In this document: positions 1 through 7,687 of the stretch, one piece after another | Numbering within the stretch: the stretch's first letter is position 1 | Layout: each line of letters starts with the position of its first letter | NCBI GenBank assembly: GCA_035591015.1 | Contig: JAXIUW010234063.1 | Location: 1-10,144 of the forward strand | Reading direction: 5' to 3' | Source of the DNA: Cephalothrix simula | Taxonomy: Eukaryota; Nemertea; Palaeonemertea; Archinemertea; Cephalotrichidae | DNA: 10,144 bases | Program-made: the position numbers and the translations under genes | Notes under the pieces: generated by a model | What the model saw: the letters and a program-made list of their open reading frames with translations, nothing else | What the model was told of the DNA's origin: nothing | Databases searched by the model: none

Positions 1-158
1 CTTCTTTAGTCTAAGTTATCGCTGTGTAGATAGCGGAGTGCTAATCCATTTTGGTCAATCGTGCACCTCTCTCAAAATATGCAATTTACATGAAAGTTTT
101 ATGGTGGATTATCGTTTCAAATATATTTTGATTCAATGTTACATATAATACATGTATA

Positions 159-537
159 CACAATAGTATAGATAAATTGGCCACACGGTTTAAATGATGC
201 ACCTGGTGGCCCCCTAGCGGCAAAAATGTGCATTTTCGCATAAAGAGTACAGCCAAAACAGCTGAACCAGGAGATTGTTTCGGTGAATATTATTGTTCTT
301 TAAAACAATAGCACCAATTCTAGATAAAAAAAAAGCTTGCAGCGCCACCTGTAGCCTTATGTGAAAATGCACATTTCGCCGCTTGGGGCACCAGGTGGCG
401 CTTTAGTTTTGAAAATATAAACTTGTTCCTACATTTTTTATAAGGATTCAGAAAATCTGCCACTTCGGAGATTTTTGCGGGGGGGGGCATTTTTAGCCTC
501 ATTTAAACTGTGCGGCCAATTTATCTTTACTATTGTG
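159..537. mobile_element. MITE-like element with 39-bp terminal inverted repeats and TA duplication
   Basis: The ends 159-197 and 499-537 are inverted copies of each other, 36 of 39 bases matching, starting CACAATAGT and ending ACTATTGTG. Both ends are flanked directly by TA (157-158 and 538-539), as expected for a target-site duplication of the Tc1/mariner type. Inside, a second pair of inverted arms (about 200-245 and 355-403) continues the left terminal repeat, while on the right about 95 unrelated bases, including a run of nine Gs at 479-487, separate the inner arm from the end. There is no credible transposase frame in 379 bp, so this is a non-autonomous element. The superfamily assignment rests only on the TA duplication and is inference. 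Confidence 0.75.
388..402 (+). promoter_or_regulatory. CTCF-like binding motif inside the MITE
   Basis: GCACCAGGTGGCGCT fits the general bilaterian CTCF core pattern NCANNAGRNGGCRSY at every position. Two near-matches lie in the same element on the minus strand: 341-355 (one mismatch, shared core AGGTGGCGCT) and 206-220 (CCGCTAGGGGGCCAC, a looser match). The motif fit is seen directly; actual binding is inference, and the strong inverted symmetry of the element is another reason these sequences recur. Confidence 0.4.
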
Positions 538-740
538 TAGTCTAATGAAAGAATTAATTGGCAGATTAAAAGAATTCGTACAATAATAAAATTTTGCCGG
601 TAGCAAACAGCTCAAAAATATACATTTTTGGGAACGTATTTTATGTGATTGAAAGAGATATTGAGATATACATGTAATTATGACACTTATAACAATGAGA
701 TACTTTGTCATAAAAGCTAAAATGACAATAATAAATATAC

Positions 741-1120
741 TCTTGAGGTCAATTAGTAATTTGAAACCAAAAGTAGCAAAAAAATTCCAAGGCCACCAAT
801 AGACTTACTCATTTCTTCTCGATTTTTTTCTTCAAATAGTCCTCAGGGGCCCTTCCTGAATATCTTAGTTACATGTAGGCATCATCATATTTGGGGAAAT
901 ACTTCTCAATTCTCTTGAACTTGTAACATGGTAAAACTTTACAATTTACAAAATGAATTAATATTTCCCCAAAAATGTTGATGCCTACATTTAACTAAGA
1001 TATTTAGGAAGGGTCTCCGAGCCTTATTTGTGAAAAATAAAGTTCTGAGAATACTTATTGGTGACCTTGGGATTTTTTTGCTACTTACGGTTTCAAATTA
1101 GTAATAGACCTTAAACAAGA
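741..1120. mobile_element. Foldback element with arms of about 160 bp
   Basis: The left arm 741-901 and right arm 962-1120 are imperfect reverse complements along nearly their whole length, leaving a loop of about 60 bases. Conserved blocks include AGTAGCAAAAAAAT near 772 against its complement near 1080, and TATCTTAGTT near 861 against AACTAAGATA near 993. The outer ends read TCTTG and CAAGA. No target duplication is evident and there is no coding potential. The structure suits a MITE or foldback element whose single-stranded or transcribed form would make a long hairpin. Confidence 0.7.
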
Positions 1121-1143
1121 CTGACTGAGAAAAAAACTCTTAT

Positions 1144-1501
1144 CATGGTGTATACGACTTTTCAATCCAAAATTCCCTGACTTTTATTCGATCAAATTCC
1201 CTGACCAATTTCCAGAACTTTGAAGGCTTAACAATCCGCCGAAGTAACCCCTGCAGATAAGCTTAATTAAGCTGTGCCTTAAAAATGGAACCATAGGTTT
1301 ATCTGTTAGGAATTAACGCAAAAAACGGTTCTAACTCCACTAAAACACCCCGCTTTAGAAAAACTGTCAAGTCAACACTTAATTGATACGAAAACGCTAT
1401 CGCCAAAACATACGCATACAATATTTTTAACCATTAAAGTTTCCCTGACCATTTCTCAATTCCCTGAATTTCCAGGTTTCCCTGACTTCGTATACACCAT
1501 G
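1144..1501. mobile_element. Short element with 14-bp perfect inverted ends and internal TTCCCTGAC repeats
   Basis: CATGGTGTATACGA at 1144-1157 is exactly complementary to 1488-1501. The outermost CATG is its own complement, so it may be a 4-bp target duplication and not part of the repeat. Inside, TTCCCTGAC occurs four times exactly in the same direction (1173, 1197, 1441, 1478), with a variant ending GAA at 1460. Having direct repeats inside inverted ends sets this element apart from its simple foldback neighbours. No open frame is visible in it, so it is read as non-autonomous. Confidence 0.6.
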
Positions 1502-1532
1502 TCTAACTGAATGTTTTAAAACGTAAAGCGTA

Positions 1533-1719
1533 GTGTAAAGGCCCAATAGTTCCCTTCGCCGGCGACGACGTGCGACAACTTCGAGATATCGTCGATATCA
1601 GAGGCCAGAAACCGTAACATTTTATTCAAAGCACAATATTGCAAAGTTCCTGTGCTCTGATATCTCATAGTTGTAGCACGTCGTCGCTGGCGAAAGGAAC
1701 TCTGTTTGGGCCTTAACAC
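1533..1719. mobile_element. Compact foldback element of about 187 bp
   Basis: Left arm about 1533-1600 and right arm about 1650-1719 are inverted copies with small gaps. Matching blocks are GTGTAAAGGCCCAA against TTGGGCCTTAACAC, and GCGACGACGTGC (about 1562-1573) against GCACGTCGTCGC (about 1676-1687), followed by GAGATATC against GATATCTC. The left arm carries a second nearby GATATC copy. It is CpG-rich for this AT-rich window. The exact borders and target duplication are not clear. Likely a MITE. Confidence 0.65.
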
Positions 1720-2267
1720 ATTGATTATTAAAGTATGAATAACAGTGTAATTATTATTGGGACAAAATTTCAATTCAAACTTAACAGTTATTGTAGATAG
1801 AAAATGACATATAAACTTTAGAAGTATCAATTAAATTTAAAATAAATTAAATTAAATTTAAGCAAACGACACAAAATAAAATAAATTTTTTGCCAAATTG
1901 TAAGTACGTCAAGGGTTTTGTTCTAAAGAAAATCGAAATGTTTAAGTAATAAATCATGAACAGATTTTTCTCAACAATAATTTAATAAATAACACAATAA
2001 TTTGAATGTTTTCAAGGATTACACCCAAACGTATCTTCATGTACTTCATTGTAATTATAAAAATAACGTGCGAAAAAATTCCTTTTTTGGCAAAAAAGAT
2101 TCAAGCACAGGAATGACATATATCAAACTTAATACGGCATTTGGAGTTTAAAAAATACTGTTTAATCGGTATTATATAAATCGGAACACACAATTTTTTA
2201 ACGTTAAAATAATGAAATTGTTAAAGAATACTAATATTAAACTTTGAAAAATATAGTAATTTGAAGA
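1720..2267. other. AT-rich non-coding stretch
   Basis: No gene is visible. It contains low-complexity runs of TTAAATTTAAA type at about 1830-1862 and short A/T-rich inverted repeats, such as TTTTTTGG/CCAAAAAA-like pairing near 2083-2098. The motif TATAAATCGG near 2174 is shared with the 30-bp tandem repeat at 2474-2533. Confidence 0.5.
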
Positions 2268-2473
2268 ATAGAGGTTCAGATTCGTAAACTGCTTTTAAAG
2301 TGTCAGTCAGTAGCAGTCCTTAAGCAGACAACTTAACTGAAGGGCATGCCGAAAGCACCCGTTCGCCCCAATATTTTAAAATGGCCTACAACTTTGGATA
2401 CCAGCACTCTGCCGTCGCAAGCGGACAGTCGTAATTCAGTTTAAAGATGCCATAAAAAGTCATTGAAAAAGAT

Positions 2474-2533
2474 GAATAAACCGGTTTTCCCCCGTATAAA
2501 TCGGAATAAACCGGTTTTCCCCCGTATAAATCG
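2474..2533. repeat. Two perfect tandem copies of a 30-bp unit
   Basis: Positions 2474-2503 and 2504-2533 are identical 30-base units containing ACCGGTTTTCCCCCG and ending TATAAATCG. Identity without a single change suggests a recent duplication, or could be an assembly artefact. It lies inside the 2271-2971 element. Confidence 0.9.
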
Positions 2534-2638
2534 GTTAAAAAGAAGCCCATCAGCTCATCCCCTTAATAGGCCCACATTTTAGCACCAATACAATATAATC
2601 TCGTCCCCAAAATAGTGGTTGCGATTGTAATTATTTGT

Positions 2639-2941
2639 AACGTCGTAGATCACTACATTTTAAAAGAATGCGTATTCAAAAAAAAAAAACTTTTATAAAA
2701 TACTTTTATCCGACTCGGTGCCTAAAGAAAGTGGTAGATAAATGGGTGTTTTTTTAACGTCGTAATTGATCGTACTTTAGCAGCCATTTAAAGAAGAGTG
2801 TATGCTTTGTAGCTTGGCTTGTCACAGACTAATGAATTTTCGTTTTTCATTTAAAAATTTTATGAAAAAATATATTCTTAGAACCAAGTTTTGTTAAAAC
2901 TGCTGATTTATGCCGAGCTGTGAAAGTGGTGTAACGTCGTA
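2639..2941 (+). repeat. Three dispersed copies of AACGTCGTA
   Basis: Exact copies start at 2639, 2756 and 2933, with partly conserved flanks: AGTGGT upstream and GATNNA/TTGATYG-like sequence downstream. They cluster toward the right end of the surrounding inverted-repeat element, as repeated transposase-binding sites do in some DNA transposons. That role is inference. Confidence 0.55.
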
Positions 2942-2974
2942 GATTGATTGTGGCCAATAATTCTGAACCTCTAT

Positions 2975-3474
2975 AATCCAGTTCAACAGAGGTCAAAGCA
3001 TTCTGGATACCAGAATTTAAAAGATAAACTGGCTCCCTACAATATCTTGAGATTCCTGGATAACACCATTACATAGCCAGTCTACACAAGCTATCATTAC
3101 TCCCTGAAGACCAATAGCCTAAGATGACCCATGGATTTAACTTACACTGTGCAGGTGAAACTAATCGATAGATTTTTTGTTACCTGCATTCAGAACTACT
3201 GATTTTCAAGAAGCACAGACAAATCTAATGTCATTCCTACAAAGTATATTTTAGTGTCATTAATTCAATGACAGTACATATTTCATTGATTAAGACAATT
3301 TTATAACAGTTCATTTTGAAATTTTGAAAAAAGAATGAAATACCAATGTGGGAGGAAGTGACCGGAAGTGTGTTAACCTTTTACTGTTAGGTAAACAATC
3401 AACACTTCAGCACACTCGGGCCAAACGTTTTCGGTAGGATTAATATGAGATAACAAGCACCCGGCTTCAGTCCA
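2975..3474. other. Non-coding stretch
   Basis: No gene is recognised. Small inverted repeats are present, such as TTCTGG/CCAGAA near 3000-3015 and TGCAGGT/ACCTGCA around 3151-3187. Two GGAAGTG motifs (near 3354 and 3363) resemble ETS-factor sites but stand alone, with no supporting promoter features. Confidence 0.4.
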
Positions 3475-3543
3475 GGTATTTCGGATAGATTATCCTCAAT
3501 AATCCGGACGGCAGTCCGCACCCGTTGAAACAGGGTGGATACC
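3475..3543 (+). other. Cloverleaf-like block of adjacent hairpins
   Basis: Three short stems follow each other with no spacer: GATTAT/ATAATC (3488-3493 with 3499-3504), CGGAC/GTCCG (3505-3509 with 3514-3518) and CACCC/GGGTG (3519-3523 with 3533-3537). GGTAT (3475-3479) can pair with ATACC (3539-3543) to close them, with one extra G-T pair inside. The outline resembles a tRNA, but loop sizes of 5, 4 and 9 do not fit a tRNA and no TTCGANNC-type B box is seen. It may be a degenerate tRNA-like repeat, an unrecognised structured RNA, or chance. Confidence 0.25.
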
Positions 3544-3867
3544 AAGTGAGTTACACGTATAAAAAATTTGGCATATCAAATTAGTTCAAAAATTAAATCA
3601 ATTTGGTTAGGATAAATATAGTCAAGGTGAGCCTATATTAAGCCATAACCACCTTTATATGGGCTTGCAGTGGCCCCCTTCCCCCTGGGATAAAAACCCC
3701 GACTCTAGCCGTATGATTAAGCTGAATAATTCAATTAATTAAAATTGTCCAAATAGAATATTTTAATAATTTTTCGTACGTACTTTGCAGACGGTGCCGA
3801 AATATTTAACAGATTATGCTATAATTTGTTCGAGTAGTTTTTCTAAAGTTTTAAGACTAGGCACTAT

Positions 3868-3873
3868 TTTATT
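3868..3873 (-). promoter_or_regulatory. Candidate poly(A) signal of the p24 gene
   Basis: AATAAA on the minus strand (TTTATT on the plus strand), about 120 bases past the stop codon at 3996-3994. It would give a short 3' untranslated region. An ATTAAA at 3986-3981 is too close to the stop to be preferred. No transcript evidence is available. Confidence 0.4.
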
Positions 3874-3993
3874 AGAATTTCAAATATGAAATATCAAAAT
3901 GAACTTTTTGGATTGATAGGGCGTTTAAATATATGACATTTTTACATTTTTTTCTTATCATAAAAATTTATAAAACCTAATTTAATATTAATG

Positions 3994-4227
3994 TTAAGTT
4001 GCCATTGACACAGATTTGTGCTTATCGGTGAAAAAACTTTTTAGGACCATTACTTGACCAATTCCAACTAAAAAGATAACACAAGTTTCGCAGATTGACC
4101 ACCACTGTACGCGTTGATTAACGTCTTCGGCGAACGCTCGGCCCGTCGCCTCGCGAAGTCGATGATGCGTTTGATAATCAATAACTACTTTTAGAGCTTC
4201 GTGGATTGCCACTGATGAGGTCTCCAT
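3994..4227 (-). CDS. TMED7: TMED7-like p24 cargo receptor, terminal coding exon
   Basis: This exon encodes the last 77 residues and the TAA stop of a p24/TMED protein. p24 proteins are type I membrane cargo receptors that cycle between ER and Golgi in COPII and COPI vesicles. Residues 1-40 form the amphipathic coiled-coil region, with the hallmark [15 protein letters not shown] followed by AEDVNQRV. Roughly residues 43-65 are the transmembrane helix ([15 protein letters not shown]), and the cytosolic tail starts SFFTDKHK. The FF pair is the known COPII-binding signal of the family; no terminal KK is present, as in TMED7. The acceptor is CAG at 4230-4228, preceded by a pyrimidine run and a TACTAAT branch-like motif at 4245-4239. 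The in-frame ATG at the exon start is an internal Met, not the initiator. IDYQTH and GIGQV favour TMED7 over TMED3, so the p24-gamma class is firm and the paralogue likely. Confidence 0.93.
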   Translation of the reverse strand: METSSVAIHEALKVVIDYQTHHRLREATGRAFAEDVNQRVQWWSICETCVIFLVGIGQVMVLKSFFTDKHKSVSMAT

Positions 4228-4531
4228 CTGAAAAATGAATTAGTATTAAAGTCAAAATAACTACGTCATATATGAATTCACACCATAGCCGAGGGATTTT
4301 CTATTGCTATACTGTTGATAATGATATATTGCACGGTTTTTATACCCTGCACTGCATTGAAATGGATAGCAAAATCAAACAGCAATGGTATAAAACGATT
4401 CACTTCATTGCATAGCGAAAATGTAACTCAAAGGTTAGTATCGGAACCTGTGGTCCTTCCAACAAATATTCATATTCAACATCTCGTTAGCACATGATTC
4501 TATAAGATTCTTTATTGCTACCAGACTTTTA

Positions 4532-4581
4532 CCCCCCCCCGTCACTTTTAAATATCAGTTGCCCCCTCCCCCCCCCCCCCC
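4532..4581. repeat. Poly-C tracts (G-rich in the gene's sense strand)
   Basis: There are nine Cs at 4532-4540, five at 4562-4566 and fourteen at 4568-4581. In the sense strand of the p24 gene these read as three G runs about 300-350 bases before the terminal exon, which could form a G-quadruplex in DNA or pre-mRNA. Run lengths in such tracts are also prone to sequencing error. Confidence 0.8.
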
Positions 4582-4733
4582 GATATCTACGTTAGCGATC
4601 AAGACAAGGATCTTCCGTATACTAATAGGTCTAGGCTAATCTGGAGCCAAATTGATTTCGATACTGTTTCCGGTTAACGACCTACAATAACAAAATAAGG
4701 AAGATCTTAGTATTGATTACTAGCGTAGATACT
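4582..4733. mobile_element. Foldback element of about 150 bp beside the poly-C tract
   Basis: Left arm about 4582-4630 and right arm about 4679-4733 are imperfect inverted copies: GATATCTACGTTAGCGATCA against TGATTACTAGCGTAGATACT, and GGATCTTCC against GGAAGATCTTAG-type sequence. The element begins directly at the end of the C14 run. No target duplication can be defined. A short MITE is the simplest reading. Confidence 0.55.
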
Positions 4734-5289
4734 GCTTAAGCACAGTGAATATTGTGGTAAATTTTCTTGGAAGTCCCATACTAGACCATACTACACGATA
4801 CCAAAGGTACCAAAGGATGAGTTGTACGGTACCCGGTAAAATAAATTTTGTTTTTACTGACACTTATCATCAGTATATAACATTAAATGCTTAGTTTTAA
4901 AAAAGCATGCATTATTTTCACTGTTAGGCCAGTTTAGGCAAAGCAGTGAAAAGTTATTGAAATATTTATCTTTTTATTTGAGTAAATAAATCGTGTAAAA
5001 TATTATTAACCTAAAAGCAGGTTTGAGTCCATTATGCACCTATCATCGAATGTCCCCGTAGGGGGGCGGGGAGGACGCGGGCTAGGTAGGGGCTGCACAA
5101 TATAAGGCAACATTAGAACTGCCCCGCGGGGGTTACGTCAACCGCGGCGCCAGATTCTGCATATGGCCTTGTCCCCGACCCCACGAGATTGCACATTCCA
5201 GGGGGTCGAAATCGAAAAACTATTATACTGATCTTTTTAATACATGTCTAGAAACAAAAACACTAAATTGTCAATTGATGTACTCTCAT
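4734..5289. other. Intronic stretch with a GC-rich patch
   Basis: No gene is seen. Positions 5054-5200 form a GC-rich patch (runs such as GGGGGGCGGGG and CCGCGGCGCC) that stands out sharply from the AT-rich surroundings. Its phrases CTGCACAATATA and GCGGGGGTT recall the GC-rich parts of the downstream direct repeats, so it may be a diverged third relative. Confidence 0.4.
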
Positions 5290-5400
5290 AAAAACATTTT
5301 TATTGTCTTTCTTATTTTCGATTTTAAATATATATTGGATTCATTTCGGCCCCGCCCCGGAGACTGCGCCAAATAGCCCCGCCCCCAATGGCGGGGGTCT
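5290..5400. repeat. Direct repeat, copy 1 (AT-rich half plus GC-rich half)
   Basis: The copy starts AAAAACATTTTTATTGTCTT and ends in a GC-rich part with CTGCGCCAAATAGCCCC and GGCGGGGGT. It is matched by the second copy 238 bases further on. Differences are scattered substitutions and small gaps, so the duplication is not recent. No coding role is apparent. Confidence 0.75.
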
Positions 5401-5527
5401 GCGTTGATTAATTATTATCAAATTGCCCGCCCGGGACTGCAACCATATTTCTTGTATCTTTTTTCAAACCATGCGATTTATAATAATTAATTCTGCCCCT
5501 CCTTCAGGACAACAAAATATGCACAGT

Positions 5528-5638
5528 AAAAACATTTTTATTGTCTTTCTTTTTTCAATTTTATGTATATTTGATTTATTTAGCCCCCCGCCGGGACTGC
5601 ACCAAATAGCCCCACCCCTCCCTATGGCGGGGGTTCCG
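5528..5638. repeat. Direct repeat, copy 2
   Basis: It has the same order as copy 1: AAAAACATTTTTATTGTCTT, then CTGCACCAAATAGCCCC and GGCGGGGGT. A partial third match to its centre (GCCCGCCCGGGACTGCAACC) lies between the copies at about 5425-5445. The unit may be a tandemly duplicated transposon end or an old tandem repeat. Confidence 0.75.
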
Positions 5639-5640
5639 AG

Positions 5641-6637
5641 ACTTTTCCGACATTTTTTTGGTGACACTTTCTGAGACATACATTATAAAAGGGTCATGGG
5701 AGGACAAAAATGTAACATACTATGTTAGCGCTATCCTAGATCAATGTAGTGTCATGTCACATACTTCTTGCTTCGTTCACGATGTTAGCGCATGGCGTGG
5801 ACTGCACGTTACGAAAGGCGGTGCAGTCATCGCCCTGCTGCCCCTGCGGTTACATTCGGTGATAGGTGCATTAGCTGTCTACATATTCAAACCAAAATCA
5901 TACTGTCCAGTCAGCTTTTCCACGATTTCTCAGTTTTTCCCGTATTTTTGAAATTCGCACAGAATTGTCAAAAAGACTCAATAATTCCTGAAAAAGAGTT
6001 ATTTATGGGTCCATTGCCATTGGTAACAATTTTTTAATAAATAATCAAATGATCATAAAATAGGGCCAAAAGTACGTGAATGGTTTTAAATGTTGATATT
6101 TTGCATAGTTCGACAGTGCCAAGACACTGATTTTTGTCAAAAGGTAATTAAATAAATAATCGACTTTATCGCAATACCAAAAGTTAAATGGTAATGTTAC
6201 AAAAATGGGTGCTTCTCCCTGGCCATTTATTTTATTAAGATTTAGTAAGCAAGATAAAAAGATGGGAGAATATCTCCACTCGGCATTCATAGCTAAAAGA
6301 AGCCGCATATAGCAATTTTCACAGTTGAATAAAACTCAGAAAGTTACCATCTCAATCTGGTAGATAATTCCTTTTTTCGGCACATTCAAGGAACTAGATC
6401 TGCAACATGCGGATCATTTTGCTATTTTAGGCCAGTAGTAATTTAGTACATGTATGATAAAATACCATAAATCAAATCTACGCAAGGTCATATCTCTATA
6501 CATATAAGCAGAGCTCTGCATATAAGGTAATTATTAATTATTAAGGTAGGTGTAACGGTGTTGAACTACTAATTTTTTAATAAATAAATTCATACCAACA
6601 AATAAAAGTATATATTTTCTTAAACCTTAATACCCAC
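5641..6637. other. Intronic stretch without recognised genes
   Basis: Short frames occur on both strands between 5658 and 6308, but none shows a domain, conserved motif or splice support. AATAAATAAT-type A/T-rich phrases recur near 6033, 6150 and 6580. A 12-bp palindrome at 6508-6519 is listed separately. Confidence 0.45.
6508..6519. repeat. Perfect 12-bp palindrome GCAGAGCTCTGC
   Basis: GCAGAGCTCTGC is its own complement and sits between two CATATAAG/GCATATAAG phrases. It lies about 115 bases inside the intron from the donor. It could be a protein-binding site or chance. Confidence 0.5.
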
Positions 6638-6886
6638 CTGAGTCATTGCAGTTGATTCTTGATTCATCCCAGGAATCAATGGCTTTTCTTTACCAACTTG
6701 AAGGTCAAAGTAAACAACTTTATGAGAATATGTTGAAAATTCATTGGAAAAGCAAAATTTGTATGTTCCTTTGGTATCTGTAGTCCACGTTTTGCTATCG
6801 TATTGTTTCTTTTGATCTTTGTAAATAATGTTTCCTGAAGGACCAGTCAGTTCCATATCTACATCATAATTGCCACCATAAATAAC
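6638..6886 (-). CDS. TMED7: TMED7-like p24 cargo receptor, middle exon (GOLD domain)
   Basis: This exon encodes 83 residues forming the second half of the luminal GOLD domain of a p24-gamma protein, which takes part in cargo selection and p24 oligomer formation in the ER and Golgi. It begins [10 protein letters not shown], continues with KKQYDSKTW and the hallmark [17 protein letters not shown], then VVYFDLQVG, and ends in the linker before the coiled coil (...STAMTQ). The Cys in KFCFSNEF normally bonds with a Cys in the part encoded by the preceding exon. The acceptor TTTTTCCTTTTAG ends at 6887 and the donor CAG|GTGGGT lies at 6638/6637. Both boundaries are phase 0, and the next codon (ATG of the terminal exon) continues the family alignment without gap. 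The family is certain; the first exon is missing from view, so the gene is partial here. Confidence 0.93.
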
Positions 6887-7680
6887 CTAAAAGGAAAAAC
6901 AATATTATGACAAATAAACCGTTTAAAGATTCCAAGCTATTATTTTTACATTTCCGACATTAGGATGTAATAAATTAGGCCTATTCTTAGTCAAAGAATA
7001 ATTTATGAAAGTCATAATTAGCCTATTCCATATCACAATTTCTATATGATAAAATATCCAGGAATATATTCAAATTATTTAGTTTTGACCTATTTTTGAG
7101 GCTTTATGAAAGACTTTGGTTATATTATTAAGAAAAAATCTTGGGTTTGGGTACCGATTGACGTTCTGGACAAAAAAGTTTTATAAGAGCTGACAAACAG
7201 CGAATGTAAGTCCGCCATATTTGGAAGCATATGACGACAAAAGTTTTTTCCTTCGACCGTAACCCAAGAAATCTTACCTTTTACACACTTACGAAAATAT
7301 GAATTACCTTTTTCTTAGTAATTACTGAAGTACCAATTGTGCATGGACATATTTGATACCTGCTAGGCAAGATAAGCATTGCGGAGATGGAGCAATGTCT
7401 GTTATGCTGTTTGATGGTTACTGATTGTAGTTAAGTATACTAAAAAAGCAGCATAGCAAGAACATGCACGCAGACATCAAATGGCATATGGCTGGGAAGT
7501 CTTAACCTTGACCAGCATTGGACAGCATAAAAAACTACACAATTTTACCATAAAAACTTTTTTTTAAGGAACCTGGTAAGACACGAGTTCATAAAGGACC
7601 AACCGCAATATAATACGAACTAATGTTCAAAAAATAAAACTTTCCCGATCCCGATAACCTTTAGTATTGATACACAAATT
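6887..7680. other. Probable first-intron sequence, non-coding
   Basis: It lies upstream of the middle exon on the gene's strand. No exon is recognised. Short repeated phrases such as TTAGGCCTATTC (about 6975) and TTAGCCTATTCC (about 7018) occur, plus the foldback at 7130-7276. Confidence 0.45.
7130..7276. mobile_element. Small imperfect foldback
   Basis: AAGAAAAAATCTTGGGTTTG near 7130 pairs with AACCCAAGAAATCTTA at 7261-7276, and CAAAAAAGTTTT near 7171 pairs partly with AAAAGTTTTTTCC near 7239. The arms are gapped. This is a likely degraded MITE, less certain than the elements at the left of the window. Confidence 0.35.
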
Positions 7681-7687
7681 TGAAATA

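Larger units (their letters stand above)
2271..2971. mobile_element. 701-bp element with TA duplication and subterminal repeats
   Basis: GAGGTTCAGA at 2271-2280 is the exact complement of TCTGAACCTC at 2962-2971, and each end is bordered by TA (2269-2270 and 2972-2973). Counting the TA and one more base on each side gives 13 perfectly inverted bases. The right half carries AACGTCGTA three times in the same direction (2639, 2756, 2933), each preceded 8-26 bases earlier by AGTGGT. The left half holds a 30-bp tandem duplication. No transposase frame is present. A non-autonomous TA-inserting DNA transposon is the likeliest reading. Confidence 0.6.
4228..6637 (-). other. Intron between the GOLD-domain and membrane exons
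   Basis: This is a 2410-base phase-0 intron. The donor GTGGGT at 6637-6632 follows ...ACTCAG, and the acceptor is TTTTTCAG, ending at 4228. It contains two poly-C tracts, a foldback element, two GC-rich direct repeats and a palindrome, listed separately. No second gene is recognised within it. Confidence 0.85.

Noticed and set aside
320-711. Two overlapping minus-strand frames of 60-70 codons
   Set aside because: They run through inverted-repeat and low-complexity DNA, show no domain and overlap the MITE border.
1516-1830. Minus-strand frame of 104 codons, the longest in the window
   Set aside because: It spans the foldback 1533-1719, and its arginine-rich middle comes from the CpG-rich arm. 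No family resemblance.
2639-2941. CRISPR-like array from the repeated AACGTCGTA
   Set aside because: Repeats are only nine bases, spacing is uneven (117 and 177), and the setting is animal nuclear DNA.
159-2971. Coding remnants of a transposase in the inverted-repeat elements
   Set aside because: No frame of useful length or recognisable catalytic motif was found in any of them.
3354-3370. ETS-type GGAAGTG sites as a promoter
   Set aside because: Two short motifs without a CpG island, transcription start or downstream gene are not enough.
5423-6037. Overlapping plus- and minus-strand frames of 70-97 codons in the intron
   Set aside because: They cover the GC-rich direct repeat or unremarkable sequence, with no motif, no splice support and competing frames on both strands.
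6045-6308. Minus-strand frame of 87 codons, rich in aromatic residues
   Set aside because: Composition is what AT-rich DNA gives by chance; no domain or signal is seen. It could be repeat-derived, but I cannot show it.
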